A DNA stretch of 64,000 nucleotides from CAVVYV01 sp963818205 (GCA_963818205.1 CAWFRG010000009.1:124001-188000), one strand, 5' to 3'; shown: positions 1-8,636, counted from the first letter of the stretch. Notes: a model not told the origin generated them from the letters alone. Numbers and translations are program-made.

Positions 1-275
1 GCGGCCCCAACAAGAAGATGTCGATGCCGTTCGAGAACTTCCGCACCCACACCCAGCCGGTCAACCTCTCCGACCTCGACGCCCGCTTCAAGTCCGGTGA
101 CAAGGTGAACCCCGAGTCGCTCCGGGCCGCCGGCCTGGCGAAGCGCCGCGACCCGGTGAAAATCCTTGCCCGCGGCGAGATCAAGAAGAAGCTCACGGTT
201 CGAGCGCATGGCTTCAGCGCCGCCGCCAGGGAGAAGATCGAGGCGGCCGGCGGCACCGTGGAGGTGATCGACTGA
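1..275 (+). CDS. rplO: 50S ribosomal protein L15, 5'-truncated by window start
   Basis: Large-subunit ribosomal protein L15, C-terminal part, which binds 23S rRNA during 50S assembly. About 90 codons are present, read in frame from base 3; the family is about 145 residues, so the N-terminal third lies outside the window. The tail SAAAREKIEAAGGTVEV is characteristic of L15. Its TGA overlaps the secY ATG (TGATG), the usual coupled rplO-secY arrangement of the spc operon. Confidence 0.95.
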   Translation, partial: GPNKKMSMPFENFRTHTQPVNLSDLDARFKSGDKVNPESLRAAGLAKRRDPVKILARGEIKKKLTVRAHGFSAAAREKIEAAGGTVEVID

Positions 276-1546
276 TGATTCAGACGATCGCCAACGCCTT
301 CACCGTCCCGGACATCCGCCGGAAGATCATGTTCACGGCGGCGATCCTGGCGCTCTACCGGCTCGGCGCCTACATCCCCTCGCCGGGCGTCGACGTCGAC
401 ACGGTCAAGTCGATCGAGGAGAACTTCGGCGGCTCCAACATCCTCGGCTTCCTCAACCTCTTCTCCGGCGGCAGCCTCTCCCGGCTGTCGCTGTTCGCGC
501 TCGGGATCATGCCCTACATCACGGCCTCGATCATCCTCCAGCTCTTGACCGTGGTCGTGCCCTCGCTCGAGCGACTCCAGAAGGAGGGCGAGGTCGGGCA
601 GCAGAAGATCACCCAGTACACCCGCTATCTGACCGTCGCCCTCGCCTTCGGCCAGTCGCTCGGCTACGTCTTCCTCTTCCGGAGCTTCCAGGACCAGGCG
701 GGGAGCAGCGTGGTCGGGACCCTCACCTTCACCAAGACCTTCCTGATCGTCATCTGCCTGACCGCGGGCTGCACCCTGCTGATGTGGATGGGTGAGCTGA
801 TCACCCAGCGAGGGATCGGCAACGGGATCTCGCTGATGATCTTCGCCTCGATCGTCTCCGGTCTGCCCGAGGGCATCTCGGCCTGGTGGACCAATCCCGA
901 CCAGGTGTTCGTCGTGATGATGCCCTTCGTCGCCCTGGCGGTGATCGTCGCGATCGTCTTCGTCCAGGAGGGCCAGCGGCGGATCCCAGTCCAGTACGCG
1001 AAGCGCGTGGTCGGCCGCCGGATGACCTCCGGCGGCTCAACTTATCTGCCGCTGCGGGTCAACATGGCCGGCGTCATCCCGGTGATCTTCGCCGCGTCGA
1101 TCATGGCCTTCCCGCCGACGATCGGACAGCTCCTCAACACCCCCGCGGCGCTCGACTTCGCCGCCTTCTTCGGCCCGAACAGCTGGGCCTACGTGGTCGG
1201 CGAGGTCTTCTTCATCATCGTCTTCACCTACTTCTATACGGCGGTCACCTTCAACCCGGTGGACCAGGCCGACAACCTGAAGAAGTACGGAGGCTTCATA
1301 CCCGGCGTTCGCCCGGGTCGCCCCACGGCCGAATACCTCGACCGCATCCTCTCCCGCCTCACCTTCCCAGGCGCCCTCTACCTGGGCGCGGTGGCGGCGT
1401 TACCCACGATCCTGATCAGCCAGACGTCGGCGAACTTCTTCTTCGGCGGAACCTCGATCCTGATCGTCGTGGGCGTCGCCCTCGACACGGTGAAACAGCT
1501 CGAGGCGCAGCTGATGATGCGGAACTACGAGGGATTCCTGAAGTGA
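275..1546 (+). CDS. secY: Preprotein translocase subunit SecY
   Basis: Channel-forming membrane subunit of the Sec translocon, which works with SecE, SecG and SecA to export proteins. The 423 residues fit the family (about 420-440) and show the pattern of ten hydrophobic segments. The N-terminus (NAFTVPDIRRKI), the ALGIMPYITASIILQLL segment and the GIGNGISLMIFASIV loop region are classic SecY. The start is the ATG overlapping the rplO stop. It sits in the conserved rplO-secY-adk-map order, 22 bases before adk, and is probably transcribed with the ribosomal operon. Confidence 0.97.
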   Translation: MIQTIANAFTVPDIRRKIMFTAAILALYRLGAYIPSPGVDVDTVKSIEENFGGSNILGFLNLFSGGSLSRLSLFALGIMPYITASIILQLLTVVVPSLERLQKEGEVGQQKITQYTRYLTVALAFGQSLGYVFLFRSFQDQAGSSVVGTLTFTKTFLIVICLTAGCTLLMWMGELITQRGIGNGISLMIFASIVSGLPEGISAWWTNPDQVFVVMMPFVALAVIVAIVFVQEGQRRIPVQYAKRVVGRRMTSGGSTYLPLRVNMAGVIPVIFAASIMAFPPTIGQLLNTPAALDFAAFFGPNSWAYVVGEVFFIIVFTYFYTAVTFNPVDQADNLKKYGGFIPGVRPGRPTAEYLDRILSRLTFPGALYLGAVAALPTILISQTSANFFFGGTSILIVVGVALDTVKQLEAQLMMRNYEGFLK

Positions 1547-1568
1547 GCGCGGCCGTGGGAGCACCGGG

Positions 1569-2244
1569 TTGCCTGAGCTCAATCTGATCCTCCTCGGGCC
1601 GCCCGGTAGCGGCAAGGGGACGCAGGGGAAGACCCTGCAGGAGGACTTCCACCTGCCCTACTACGCAACCGGCGACATCCTCCGGGCCGCGGTCAAGGAG
1701 GGGACCGAGGTCGGCCGGCAGGGCGAGGGAGTACATGGACCGCGGCGACCTCGTCCCCGACGAGGTGATCATCGAGGTGATCGGCGAGCGGGTGCAGCGG
1801 GAGGAGGCCAGCGACGGCTTCATCCTCGACGGCTTCCCCCGCACGCTGCCGCAGGCCGAGGCGCTCGACGAGGAGATGGATGACCTCGGCCGCCGGATCA
1901 CCGCCGCGATCCTGATCGATGTTCCCGAGGAGGAGATCATCCGCCGGCTCAGCGGGCGGCGCACCTGCGAGGCCGAGGGGCACATCTTCCACGTCGACTT
2001 CGACCCGCCGAAGGAGGACGGCGTCTGCGACATCGACGGCAGCAAGCTGATCGTCCGCGATGACGACAAGCCGGAGGTGATCCGCCATCGCCTCGAGCAG
2101 TACCGGGAGAAGACCGAGCCGCTGATCGATTACTACGACCAGCGGGAGATCCTCTGCCGAGTCGATGGCAAGCAGCCCCCAGAGGAGGTGAGCGAGCGGA
2201 TCCACGCTGTGCTCGCCACCCTCCGGATGGAAGAAGAGATTTGA
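1569..2244 (+). CDS. adk: Adenylate kinase, reading frame broken by one extra base
   Basis: Adenylate kinase (ATP + AMP to 2 ADP), cytoplasmic and essential. The P-loop GPPGSGKGTQ is at residues 9-18, the AMP-binding YATGDILR follows, and GFPRTLPQAE and the LID domain lie downstream. The LID carries two Cys in the zinc-LID style (RRTCEAEGH, GVCDIDG). The start is TTG; the GTG codons upstream are out of frame. The frame changes near 1725: removing one base around GGCAGGGCGAGG joins the N-terminal part to EYMDRGDLVPDE and gives 224 residues, normal for the family. An essential gene is unlikely to be broken, so I read this as a sequence error. Confidence 0.9.
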
Positions 2245-2330
2245 TGTATATTGAGCGATCCCACGACCATGCACAGCGCTATGGCATCGCTCATCGGCGG
2301 CTAGGGTTTAGAGGTGAGATGTATCGCTCG

Positions 2331-3092
2331 ATGATCATCCGGAAGACGCCCGAGCAGATCGAGGCGATGGCCGCAGCGGGCGAGATCCAGGCCCGCTGCT
2401 TGCGCATGCTCCGCTCCAAGTGCAGGCCCGGGGTCACCACCGCCGAGCTCGATCAGGCCGCCGAGCGCTTCATCGGCTCACAGGGGGCGATCGCCTCCTT
2501 CAAGGGCTATCGGGGCTTCCCGGGCTCGATTTGCACCTCGCCCAACTCGATGGTCGTCCATGGGATTCCCGGCCCCTACGAGCTTCGCCGCGGCGACCTC
2601 CTCTCGATCGACGTCGGGGTCACCTACGAGGGCTGGGTCGCAGACGCGGCGATCACCGTCCCGGTCGGCGACGCGCCGGAGGACTCCGAGCCGCTGCTGA
2701 CCGCCACCCGGGAGGCGCTCTTCGCCGGAATCGAGCAGGCCCGCCCGGGCAACCGGCTGGGGGACATCTCGAACGCCGTGCAGCGACGGGTCGAGGAGGA
2801 CGAGCTCTCCGTGATCCGCACCCTGGTCGGCCACGGGATCGGCCGAAACATGCACGAGGATCCCCAGATCCCCAACTTCGGGGATCCGGGCAAGGGCCCG
2901 GAGCTCGCGGAGGGGATGGTGCTCGCGATCGAGCCGATGGTCAACGCCGGCGGCCCCGACGTCCGCATGGGCTCGGACGGCTGGGCGGTCTACTCGCAGG
3001 ACGACTCGCTTACGGCCCACTTCGAGTTCACGGTCGCGGTCACCGCCGATGGCCCCCGGATCCTCACCCCCTGGCACTCGGACGAGTACTGA
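2331..3092 (+). CDS. map: Type I methionine aminopeptidase
   Basis: Removes the N-terminal methionine from nascent proteins; a dinuclear metal pita-bread enzyme. All parts are visible: SIDVGVTYEGWVADAA (metal Asp residues), GHGIGRNMHEDPQIPN (metal His) and AIEPMVNAG (metal Glu). I chose ATG 2331, which starts MIIRKTPEQIEAM exactly where the family starts (253 residues) and lies 12 bases after GAGGTGAG (2311-2318). An in-frame ATG at 2319 is too close to that site, and the frame is open back to 2241. It follows adk directly, as in most spc operons. Confidence 0.95.
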   Translation: MIIRKTPEQIEAMAAAGEIQARCLRMLRSKCRPGVTTAELDQAAERFIGSQGAIASFKGYRGFPGSICTSPNSMVVHGIPGPYELRRGDLLSIDVGVTYEGWVADAAITVPVGDAPEDSEPLLTATREALFAGIEQARPGNRLGDISNAVQRRVEEDELSVIRTLVGHGIGRNMHEDPQIPNFGDPGKGPELAEGMVLAIEPMVNAGGPDVRMGSDGWAVYSQDDSLTAHFEFTVAVTADGPRILTPWHSDEY

Positions 3093-3278
3093 TCGACTTC
3101 GAACTCGGCAGGGACTGCGTGAGTGCCGGTACCCCGTTTAAGGGGCGAATTCGGGCCCCCTGCTACCATCTTCATTGTCGGTCCACGCCTAGAGGGCCGA
3201 TTTTTCGTGCCTGTAGGCCCGACTCCTGGGGCCCGCGGGCCTACTCCAGTCCGATACGAAGCCACCGAAAGCGGTGCG
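3093..3278. other. Spacer between map and rpmJ where infA is normally found
   Basis: These 186 bases contain no reading frame resembling the 72-73 residue initiation factor IF-1, which usually lies here. The frame of rpmJ stays open upstream to 3123, but that translation resembles nothing I know. A possible -10 box TACCAT follows TGC near 3165, and a weak GGGCC...GGCCC hairpin spans a T5 run near 3195-3220. The spacer may therefore hold a separate promoter for rpmJ-rpsM-rpsK-rpsD-rpoA-rplQ. Confidence 0.5.
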
Positions 3279-3392
3279 ATGAAAGTTCGAGCGTCCGTAA
3301 AGCCAATGTGCGAGAAGTGCAAGGTGATCCGCCGCGGCGGCGCCGTGCTCGTGATCTGCCCGAACCCGCGCCATAAGCAGCGGCAGGGCTAG
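3279..3392 (+). CDS. rpmJ: 50S ribosomal protein L36
   Basis: Smallest ribosomal protein, 37 residues, bound to 23S rRNA. It begins MKVRASVKPMCEKCKVI and keeps Cys11, Cys14, Cys27 and His32, the zinc-ribbon (C+) form. The ATG at 3279 matches the invariant family start. It lies 11 bases before rpsM. Confidence 0.97.
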   Translation: MKVRASVKPMCEKCKVIRRGGAVLVICPNPRHKQRQG

Positions 3393-3403
3393 GCGGGCTG
3401 GGA

Positions 3404-3787
3404 ATGGCGCGAATCGCAGGGGTCAACATCCCCCTGAACAAGCGGGCAGAGGTAGGCCTCACCTACGTCTACGGGATCGGCCGCTCGACCGCCAACCAGA
3501 TCCTCTCCCAGGCGGGCGTGGACCCGAATACCCAGGTGAAGGACCTGACCGAGGACGAGATCGTGAAGCTGCGCGAGGCGGTCGAGGGCCGCGAGGTGGA
3601 GGGCGACCTCCGCCGCGAGCGCTCCCAGAACGTCAAGCGCCTCCAGGAGATCGGCTCCTACCGCGGCCTCCGCCACCGGCGCGGCCTTCCGGTCCACGGC
3701 CAGCGCACCAAGACCAACGCGAGGGCCCGCAAGGGGCCGAAGAAGATGAGCGTGCAGCAGCGCAAGCGACCGCCGACGGCGGGATGA
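3404..3787 (+). CDS. rpsM: 30S ribosomal protein S13
   Basis: Head protein of the small subunit that contacts S19 and P-site tRNA and bridges to the 50S. It has 127 residues, normal length. The N-terminal MARIAGVNIPLNKR, the helix-two-turn-helix core (YGIGRSTANQIL) and the basic tail SYRGLRHRRGLPVHGQRTKT are all present. It is followed after 20 bases by rpsK. Confidence 0.98.
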   Translation: MARIAGVNIPLNKRAEVGLTYVYGIGRSTANQILSQAGVDPNTQVKDLTEDEIVKLREAVEGREVEGDLRRERSQNVKRLQEIGSYRGLRHRRGLPVHGQRTKTNARARKGPKKMSVQQRKRPPTAG

Positions 3788-3807
3788 GCAGAGGAGAGCA
3801 GAGCTAG

Positions 3808-4194
3808 ATGGCACAACCGAGAAAGGGCCGCCGCCGGACGCGCAAGAACGTCACCTATGGGCAGGCGCACATAAAGACTTCGTTCAACAACACCATCGTC
3901 ACCCTCACCGACACGGAGGGCAACGTGATCGCCTGGGAGTCGGCGGGCAGCGCCGGCTTCAAGGGCTCGCGCAAGTCGACTCCGTTCGCAGCCCAGGTGA
4001 CCGCCGACGCGGCCGCGAAGAAGGGCATGGAGCAGGGTCTAGAGAAGGTCGAGGTCTTCGCCAAGGGCGCCGGCTCCGGCCGCGAGACGGCGATCCGCTC
4101 GCTCCAGGCCGCCGGCCTCGACGTGACCACGGTGAAGGACGTCACCCCCCAGGCCCACAACGGCTGCCGCCCCCGAAAGCGGAGGCGCGTCTGA
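3808..4194 (+). CDS. rpsK: 30S ribosomal protein S11
   Basis: Platform protein of the 30S subunit near the E and P sites. It has 128 residues. NVTYGQAHIKTSFNNTIVTL, GFKGSRKSTPFAAQ and the C-terminal VTPQAHNGCRPRKRRRV are diagnostic. It is preceded by GAGGAGAG. Its TGA overlaps the rpsD ATG (TGATG), indicating translational coupling. Confidence 0.98.
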   Translation: MAQPRKGRRRTRKNVTYGQAHIKTSFNNTIVTLTDTEGNVIAWESAGSAGFKGSRKSTPFAAQVTADAAAKKGMEQGLEKVEVFAKGAGSGRETAIRSLQAAGLDVTTVKDVTPQAHNGCRPRKRRRV

Positions 4195-4814
4195 TGGCCC
4201 GCGACACCTCACCGCAGTGCAAGCAGTGCCGCCGCGAGGGCCAGAAGCTCTTCCTCAAGGGCGCCCGCTGCTTCACCGACAAGTGCGGCGTCGAGAGGCG
4301 CTCCTACCCGCCGGGCGAGCATGGACGCGGGCGCATGCGCCAGTCCGAGTACCGGGTGCAGCTGCGCGAGAAGCAGAAGGCGCGCCGCTACTACCAGGTG
4401 CTCGAGAAGCAGTTCCGCGGCTATTACGACAAGGCCTCGGGCCAGGAGGGCGTCACCGGCGAGAACCTGCTGCGGCTGCTCGAGTGCCGTTTCGACAACG
4501 TCCTGGTGCGCCTCGGCTTCGCCGCCTCCCGGCGCCAGGCCCGCCAGCTGGTCCGCCATGGTCACTGGACGATCAACGGCCGCCGTGTCGACATCCCCTC
4601 TTACCAGGTGAAGCCCGATGACGTGATCGCCTTCAAGGCCGGCTCGAGCGCGGCGGACGTGGTTCGCGAGGCGACCGAGCTGACCTCAGGTGTTCCAGCC
4701 TGGCTGCAGGCCGATCACGATTCGCTCACCGCCAAGGTGCTGAGGCTCCCCGAGAGGAGCGAAATCTCGGCACCGGTCGAGGAACAGCTCATCGTCGAGC
4801 TCTACTCGAAGTAG
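4194..4814 (+). CDS. rpsD: 30S ribosomal protein S4, zinc-binding form
   Basis: Primary 16S rRNA-binding protein that nucleates 30S assembly, 206 residues. Cys9, Cys12, Cys26 and Cys31 form the zinc finger of the C+ variant. The S4 RNA-binding domain is at about residues 95-155 (ECRFDNVLVRLGFAASRRQA, then VRHGHWTINGRRVDIPSY). In many bacteria S4 autoregulates its operon, but I see no clear pseudoknot here. Confidence 0.98.
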   Translation: MARDTSPQCKQCRREGQKLFLKGARCFTDKCGVERRSYPPGEHGRGRMRQSEYRVQLREKQKARRYYQVLEKQFRGYYDKASGQEGVTGENLLRLLECRFDNVLVRLGFAASRRQARQLVRHGHWTINGRRVDIPSYQVKPDDVIAFKAGSSAADVVREATELTSGVPAWLQADHDSLTAKVLRLPERSEISAPVEEQLIVELYSK

Positions 4815-4852
4815 CACTCCCTAATCACCCAGAACCCGAAGTAGAGGAAGCA

Positions 4853-5833
4853 ATGACCACCCTGCCAGAGTTTCAAATCCCCAAGATCGCGGGCGAGGAC
4901 GCCAACGACAACAAGGGCACATTCACGATCGAGCCCCTCGACAAGGGGTTCGGCTACACGTTCGGCAACAGCCTCCGTCGCGTGCTGCTCTCCTCCCTCG
5001 GCGGCGCCGCCATCACCAGCGTCCGCATCGAGGGCGTTGCGCATGAGTTCTCGACGATCCCGGGACTGAAGGAGGACGTCACCGACCTCGTCCTCAACCT
5101 CAAGGAAATCGTCGTCCGCATGCACACCGACGCCGACGAGGTCGAGACGCCGCTGGTGGCGACCGGCCCCGGCGAGGTCAAGGCCAAGGACATCGATCTG
5201 CCCGCGGGTGTTGAGATCCTCAACCCCGAGGCGCCGATCGCGACCCTCGAGAAGAAGACCAAGCTCGAGATGTACCTGACGATCGGCCGCGGCCGCGGCT
5301 ACTCGCCGGCCGACGAGAACAAGTCGGAGGACAAGCCGATCGGGGTCGTCCCGATCGACTCGATCTTCTCCCCGATCCGCCGCGCGGCCTACGCCGTGGA
5401 CTCGGCGCGAGTCGGGCAGCGGACCGACTTCGACAAGCTCACCCTGGAGGTTGAGACCGACGGCTCGATCGAGCCGGGCGCGGCGCTCCGCGACGCGGCC
5501 GAGATCCTGATCAAGAGCCTGGCGATCTTCACCACCGCCGACCGGGTCGACGAGCTCCGCGGCGAGGGCGCCGTGGCGGTCACCGACGGAGCCGGCGGAG
5601 GCGAGGCCCCACCCGTCCCCGGAGCCGATGGCCTCGATGAGATCCTGATCGAGGAGCTCGAGCTCGGCGTCCGTTCCTACAACTGCCTGAAGCGCGCCGG
5701 CATCCAGACCGTCGGCGAGCTGGTGCGGAAGTCGGAGTCGGAGCTGAACGCGATCCCGAACTTCGGTCGCAAGTCGATCGAGGAGGTTCAGGAGACCCTG
5801 CGGGCGCGCGGCCTCAGTCTGCGGGCCGACTAG
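4853..5833 (+). CDS. rpoA: RNA polymerase alpha subunit
   Basis: Alpha subunit (326 residues) that dimerises to seed RNA polymerase assembly. The N-terminal domain (residues 1 to about 235) has FGYTFGNSLRRVLLSSL and EFSTIPGLKEDVTDLVLNLK. An Ala/Gly-rich linker (about 240-260) leads to the C-terminal domain, with LELGVRSYNCLKRAGIQTVG and PNFGRKSIEEVQETLRARGL, which binds UP elements and activators. GAGGAAG precedes the ATG. The spacers to rpsD (38 bases) and rplQ (30 bases) are typical of this operon. Confidence 0.98.
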   Translation: MTTLPEFQIPKIAGEDANDNKGTFTIEPLDKGFGYTFGNSLRRVLLSSLGGAAITSVRIEGVAHEFSTIPGLKEDVTDLVLNLKEIVVRMHTDADEVETPLVATGPGEVKAKDIDLPAGVEILNPEAPIATLEKKTKLEMYLTIGRGRGYSPADENKSEDKPIGVVPIDSIFSPIRRAAYAVDSARVGQRTDFDKLTLEVETDGSIEPGAALRDAAEILIKSLAIFTTADRVDELRGEGAVAVTDGAGGGEAPPVPGADGLDEILIEELELGVRSYNCLKRAGIQTVGELVRKSESELNAIPNFGRKSIEEVQETLRARGLSLRAD

Positions 5834-5863
5834 CGGCTAGGGTTCCGCCCGGGATTCGTTCGC

Positions 5864-6217
5864 ATGCGCCACGCACGCAAGAAAGGGAAGCTGAGCCGGG
5901 AAGCCTCCCACCGGAAGGCGCTCGTGAGCACGATGAGCAAGCAGCTGATCGAGCACGAGCGCATCCGGACGACCCAGCCGAAGGCGAAGGCGCTGAAACC
6001 CGAGTTCGAGAAGCTGATCACGCTCGCCAAGCGCGGCGACCTGCACGCCCGCCGGCAGGCGCTCTCGGCGCTCCGCAACGACAAGTTCGCGGTCCACAAG
6101 CTGTTCGAGGAGATTGCCCCTCGCTACCAGGGGCGGAACGGCGGCTATACCCGGATCACCAAGCTCGGCCCCCGTCGGAGCGACTCGGCCGAGATGGTGT
6201 TCTTGGAGCTCGTCTAG
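5864..6217 (+). CDS. rplQ: 50S ribosomal protein L17
   Basis: Large-subunit protein at the exit-tunnel rim, 117 residues. The N-terminal MRHARKKGKLSREASHRKAL and the later GRNGGYTRITKLGPRRSDSA are diagnostic. It is the last gene of the ribosomal operon here; its stop overlaps the stop of the convergent gene on the other strand by three bases, so there is no room for a separate terminator. Confidence 0.98.
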   Translation: MRHARKKGKLSREASHRKALVSTMSKQLIEHERIRTTQPKAKALKPEFEKLITLAKRGDLHARRQALSALRNDKFAVHKLFEEIAPRYQGRNGGYTRITKLGPRRSDSAEMVFLELV

Positions 6218-6465
6218 GCGCGGCGGTTGGGGCTGACGGCGATCGCGAAGCCGATCGTCGTGATCACGATCACCCCGAGCACCAGCCACTGGGCCCAGTT
6301 CTCGATCGTCGCAACTGCTACGACGCTCAGCAGCACCCCGACGATCAGGGCGATGACGCTGTAGATCGCGGCGCCCTTCTCGGAGCCCCGGCGGATCCCC
6401 TCGCCCCCCGCGAGCAGGTCCGTCCGCTCGTACTGGGCGCGCTGGGTGATGTCGGTGTTGGCCAT
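6214..6465 (-). CDS. Small two-helix membrane protein, function unknown
   Basis: 83 residues starting MANTDITQRAQYERTD. There are two hydrophobic helices (AIYSVIALIVGVLLSVVAVA and WLVLGVIVITTIGFAIAV) and a short C-terminal tail ending SPNRRA. I took ATG 6465 because AGAGGGAGAGGC lies just upstream; the longer frame to 6540 lacks such a site. I do not recognise the family. The next gene on this strand is similar in layout and in its NPNRR tail, so they look like tandem paralogues. Confidence 0.7.
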   Translation of the reverse strand: MANTDITQRAQYERTDLLAGGEGIRRGSEKGAAIYSVIALIVGVLLSVVAVATIENWAQWLVLGVIVITTIGFAIAVSPNRRA

Positions 6466-6553
6466 GCCTCTCCCTCTGTAGATCGGGTGGTCCCAGAACC
6501 TTACGCGCACGGCGCCGAGCCTTGCAGTGACTCCCCTCACAGTTGTCGCTCGG

Positions 6554-6803
6554 TCAGCCGCGGCGGTTGGGGTTGACCGCGATCAACAGGCCGAACAGGA
6601 TGACGATGATTGCGCCCAGGAGGATCCATTGGGACCCGTTGGAGATCTGGTCGAAGCCGACTCGCCGCCCCCACGATGGCGAGCACGATCGCGATCACCT
6701 CGTAGGCTTCCAGGCCGACCTTGCTGGGCCCGCGGCCGAAGAGCTCCTGCTGGGTCTCCTCTTCTTGGATCGAGGCCGGTTCGTCAGAGCCGGGCAGAGC
6801 CAT
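6554..6803 (-). CDS. Small membrane protein, paralogue of its neighbour, frame broken
   Basis: The N-terminal half (MALPGSDEPASIQEEETQQE...) and the C-terminal half (WILLGAIIVILFGLLIAV, then NPNRRG and stop) are in different frames. Removing one base near 6660 joins them into about 82 residues with two hydrophobic helices. The C-terminal helix and the NPNRR ending match the adjacent gene (VSPNRRA). Function unknown. It is divergent from truA with a 22-base gap. Confidence 0.6.
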
Positions 6804-6810
6804 CGCTGAT

Positions 6811-6816
6811 TAGTGT
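6811..6816 (+). promoter_or_regulatory. -10 box of truA, leaderless type
   Basis: TAGTGT ends 9 bases before the truA ATG and there is no Shine-Dalgarno sequence between. This places the predicted transcription start at or next to the start codon. Confidence 0.5.
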
Positions 6817-6825
6817 CGCGTACTC

Positions 6826-7608
6826 ATGCTCTCCGTGCGACTGGATATCGCCTACAACGGGGCCGGCTTCGCCGGCTGGGCCGCTCAGCCCGGCCTGCGG
6901 ACGGTCCAGGAGGAGCTCGAGCGGGCGCTCGAGCGGATTCTGGGCGTGCGGCCGCGGCTGACGGTCGCGGGACGGACCGACGCCGGGGTGCACGCCTGGG
7001 GCCAGGTGGCGAGCCTGGAGCTGGCGGACGAACCGCCTGAGGCGCTCGTGCGCGCACTCAACGGCCTCACGGGAGACGACATCGCGGTGCTCGCGGCCGC
7101 AAGGGAACCCGATGGCTTCGACGCCCGCCGTGACGCCCGCTCGCGAACCTACTGCTATCGAGTGCTGGCGGGCTCGGTTCTGAGCCCGTTCGAGCGGGGC
7201 CTCTCGCTCTTCTGGCCTCATCGGGTCTATCCGGGCCTGCTCGAGCGTTGCGCCGAGCAGCTGCTGGGAACCCACGACTTCACCGCCTTCACTCCGACCG
7301 AGACCGAGCACGTCCGCTTCGAACGCGACATCCTCCGTGCCGAGTGGCGCCGCGGGCGGACGCTCGGGCCCGATGGCCGCACGATCGCGACCGGTGATCT
7401 GGAGCTGCTCGAGTTCTGGATCGAGGCGGACGCGTTCATGCGCAACATGGTCCGGGTGCTGGTCGGGACGATGCTCGAGGTCGGCGGCGGCAGGCGGAGT
7501 CTCGAGGACTTCGCCGCCCTGCTCGACGGCGCCCCGCGGGAGCGGGCGGGGGATACCGCCCAGGCGCAGGGCCTCTATCTGGCCTCCGTCCGGTACGAGG
7601 GGGCTTAG
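6826..7608 (+). CDS. truA: tRNA pseudouridine(38-40) synthase TruA
   Basis: Converts uridines 38-40 of the tRNA anticodon arm to pseudouridine. It has 260 residues. The catalytic Asp lies in GRTDAGVHAWGQ; ARSRTYCYRVL, GTHDFTAFTP and AFMRNMVRVLVGTMLEVG are family motifs. The ATG at 6826 is followed directly by the family-typical LSVRLDIAYNGAGFAGWA. truA follows rplQ in many Actinobacteria, here with two small genes in between. Confidence 0.96.
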   Translation: MLSVRLDIAYNGAGFAGWAAQPGLRTVQEELERALERILGVRPRLTVAGRTDAGVHAWGQVASLELADEPPEALVRALNGLTGDDIAVLAAAREPDGFDARRDARSRTYCYRVLAGSVLSPFERGLSLFWPHRVYPGLLERCAEQLLGTHDFTAFTPTETEHVRFERDILRAEWRRGRTLGPDGRTIATGDLELLEFWIEADAFMRNMVRVLVGTMLEVGGGRRSLEDFAALLDGAPRERAGDTAQAQGLYLASVRYEGA

Positions 7609-7627
7609 GGCACCCTAACTAGGCTGC

Positions 7628-7633
7628 TATCGT
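7628..7633 (+). promoter_or_regulatory. -10 box of the ZIP transporter gene, leaderless type
   Basis: TATCGT lies 8 bases before the GTG start at 7642, with no ribosome-binding sequence between. Confidence 0.5.
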
Positions 7634-7641
7634 CCCGGGCC

Positions 7642-8494
7642 GTGTCGTTCGGGGAAACAGTCCTGCTTGGGGCGCTGGCCGGGTTCACGATCTACCTGGG
7701 GCTACCCCTCGGTCGGGTCCAGCTTGTCTCGAAACGCGCCCGCGTGGCGCTGGCGATGTTCTCGGTCGGAGTTCTCGCCTTCCTCTTCGCGGAGGTGCTG
7801 GTGCACGGGATCGAGATCATCGAACACCGCTTCGAGGAGCTCGGCGAGGGCGAGGGCAGCCTGGTCGATGGGCTCCTTCTCTCGCTGATCTTCGGCGGCG
7901 GATTCGTCGCCGGCAGCGCCGGACTGGCCCTGGTCGAGCAGCGAATGCGGCCCAAGCAGCCGCCGATCGCCGGCGGCGCAACCGACGCGCTGACCGTGGA
8001 GCAGGCCGAGTTGGTGGCCTCGGATGAGCTCGCGCTCAAGGCCCGTGCGCTGCGAACGGGGATGACGATCGCCGCCGCGATCGGGCTCCACAACTTCGCG
8101 GAGGGCCTCGCGATCGGGGTCTCGGCCAGCACCGGTGAGATCGGACTGGCCACCGTCCTGATCGTCGGCTTCGCCGTCCACAACGCCACCGAGGGCTTCG
8201 GGATCGTCGGCCCGCTCGGCGATGTCCGCCCGAGCTGGGGCTGGCTCGCGGTCGCGGGTCTGGTCGGCGGAGGCCCGGTCTTCCTCGGCTCGATCGTCGG
8301 CTACAACGTCACCTCGGAGCCGCTCGAGCTGCTCTTCTACGCGGTCTCGGCCGGCGCGATCCTCTACGTGATCGGCGAGGTCTGGCACGCGATGCGCCGG
8401 CTCGGGCACCGGGAGCTGGGCCTGCTGATGCTTGGCGCCGGCGCTCTTCGTCGGGGCGATGACCGAGATGGTGATCGCCTACGGCGGCGGGTAG
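7642..8494 (+). CDS. ZIP-family divalent metal transporter, frame broken near the 3' end
   Basis: Multi-pass inner-membrane importer of zinc or a related divalent metal. Hydrophobic helices alternate with a charged cytoplasmic loop (about residues 105-135). The metal-site helices are present: IGLHNFAEGLAIG and VGFAVHNATEGFG. Near 8432 one extra base shifts the frame: removing it restores LFVGAMTEMVIAYGGG and a TAG at 8492-8494, for 283 residues; the unshifted frame runs on into unrelated sequence. GTG start with a -10-like box just upstream. Substrate cannot be told from sequence. Confidence 0.85.
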
Positions 8495-8524
8495 GGCGCA
8501 CGACTCTGGTCCTTCCGCGTAGCA

Positions 8525-8541
8525 GGGGCGGGTAGCGCCCC
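8525..8541 (+). terminator. Possible hairpin terminator after the ZIP gene
   Basis: GGGGCG, a 5-base loop, then CGCCCC, 30 bases after the ZIP stop. No U-run follows, so function as an intrinsic terminator is uncertain. Confidence 0.35.
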
Positions 8542-8636
8542 CGGCCCCGGTGTATTTGCGTAGCCACTGATACGGGGTGGCCGCCTCGGGCCGCGACTGA
8601 AAGTTTGGGGGAGAAAGGAAGGACTCGCGCCGCTCG

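Noticed and set aside
1569..2244. Programmed frameshifting in adk
   Set aside because: No slippery heptamer or downstream pseudoknot is evident, and similar one-base breaks occur in many unrelated genes across the window, so sequence error is the simpler explanation.
3190..3225. Intrinsic terminator upstream of rpmJ
   Set aside because: The GGGCC...GGCCC pairing has only five base pairs and the T-run lies in the loop rather than after the stem.
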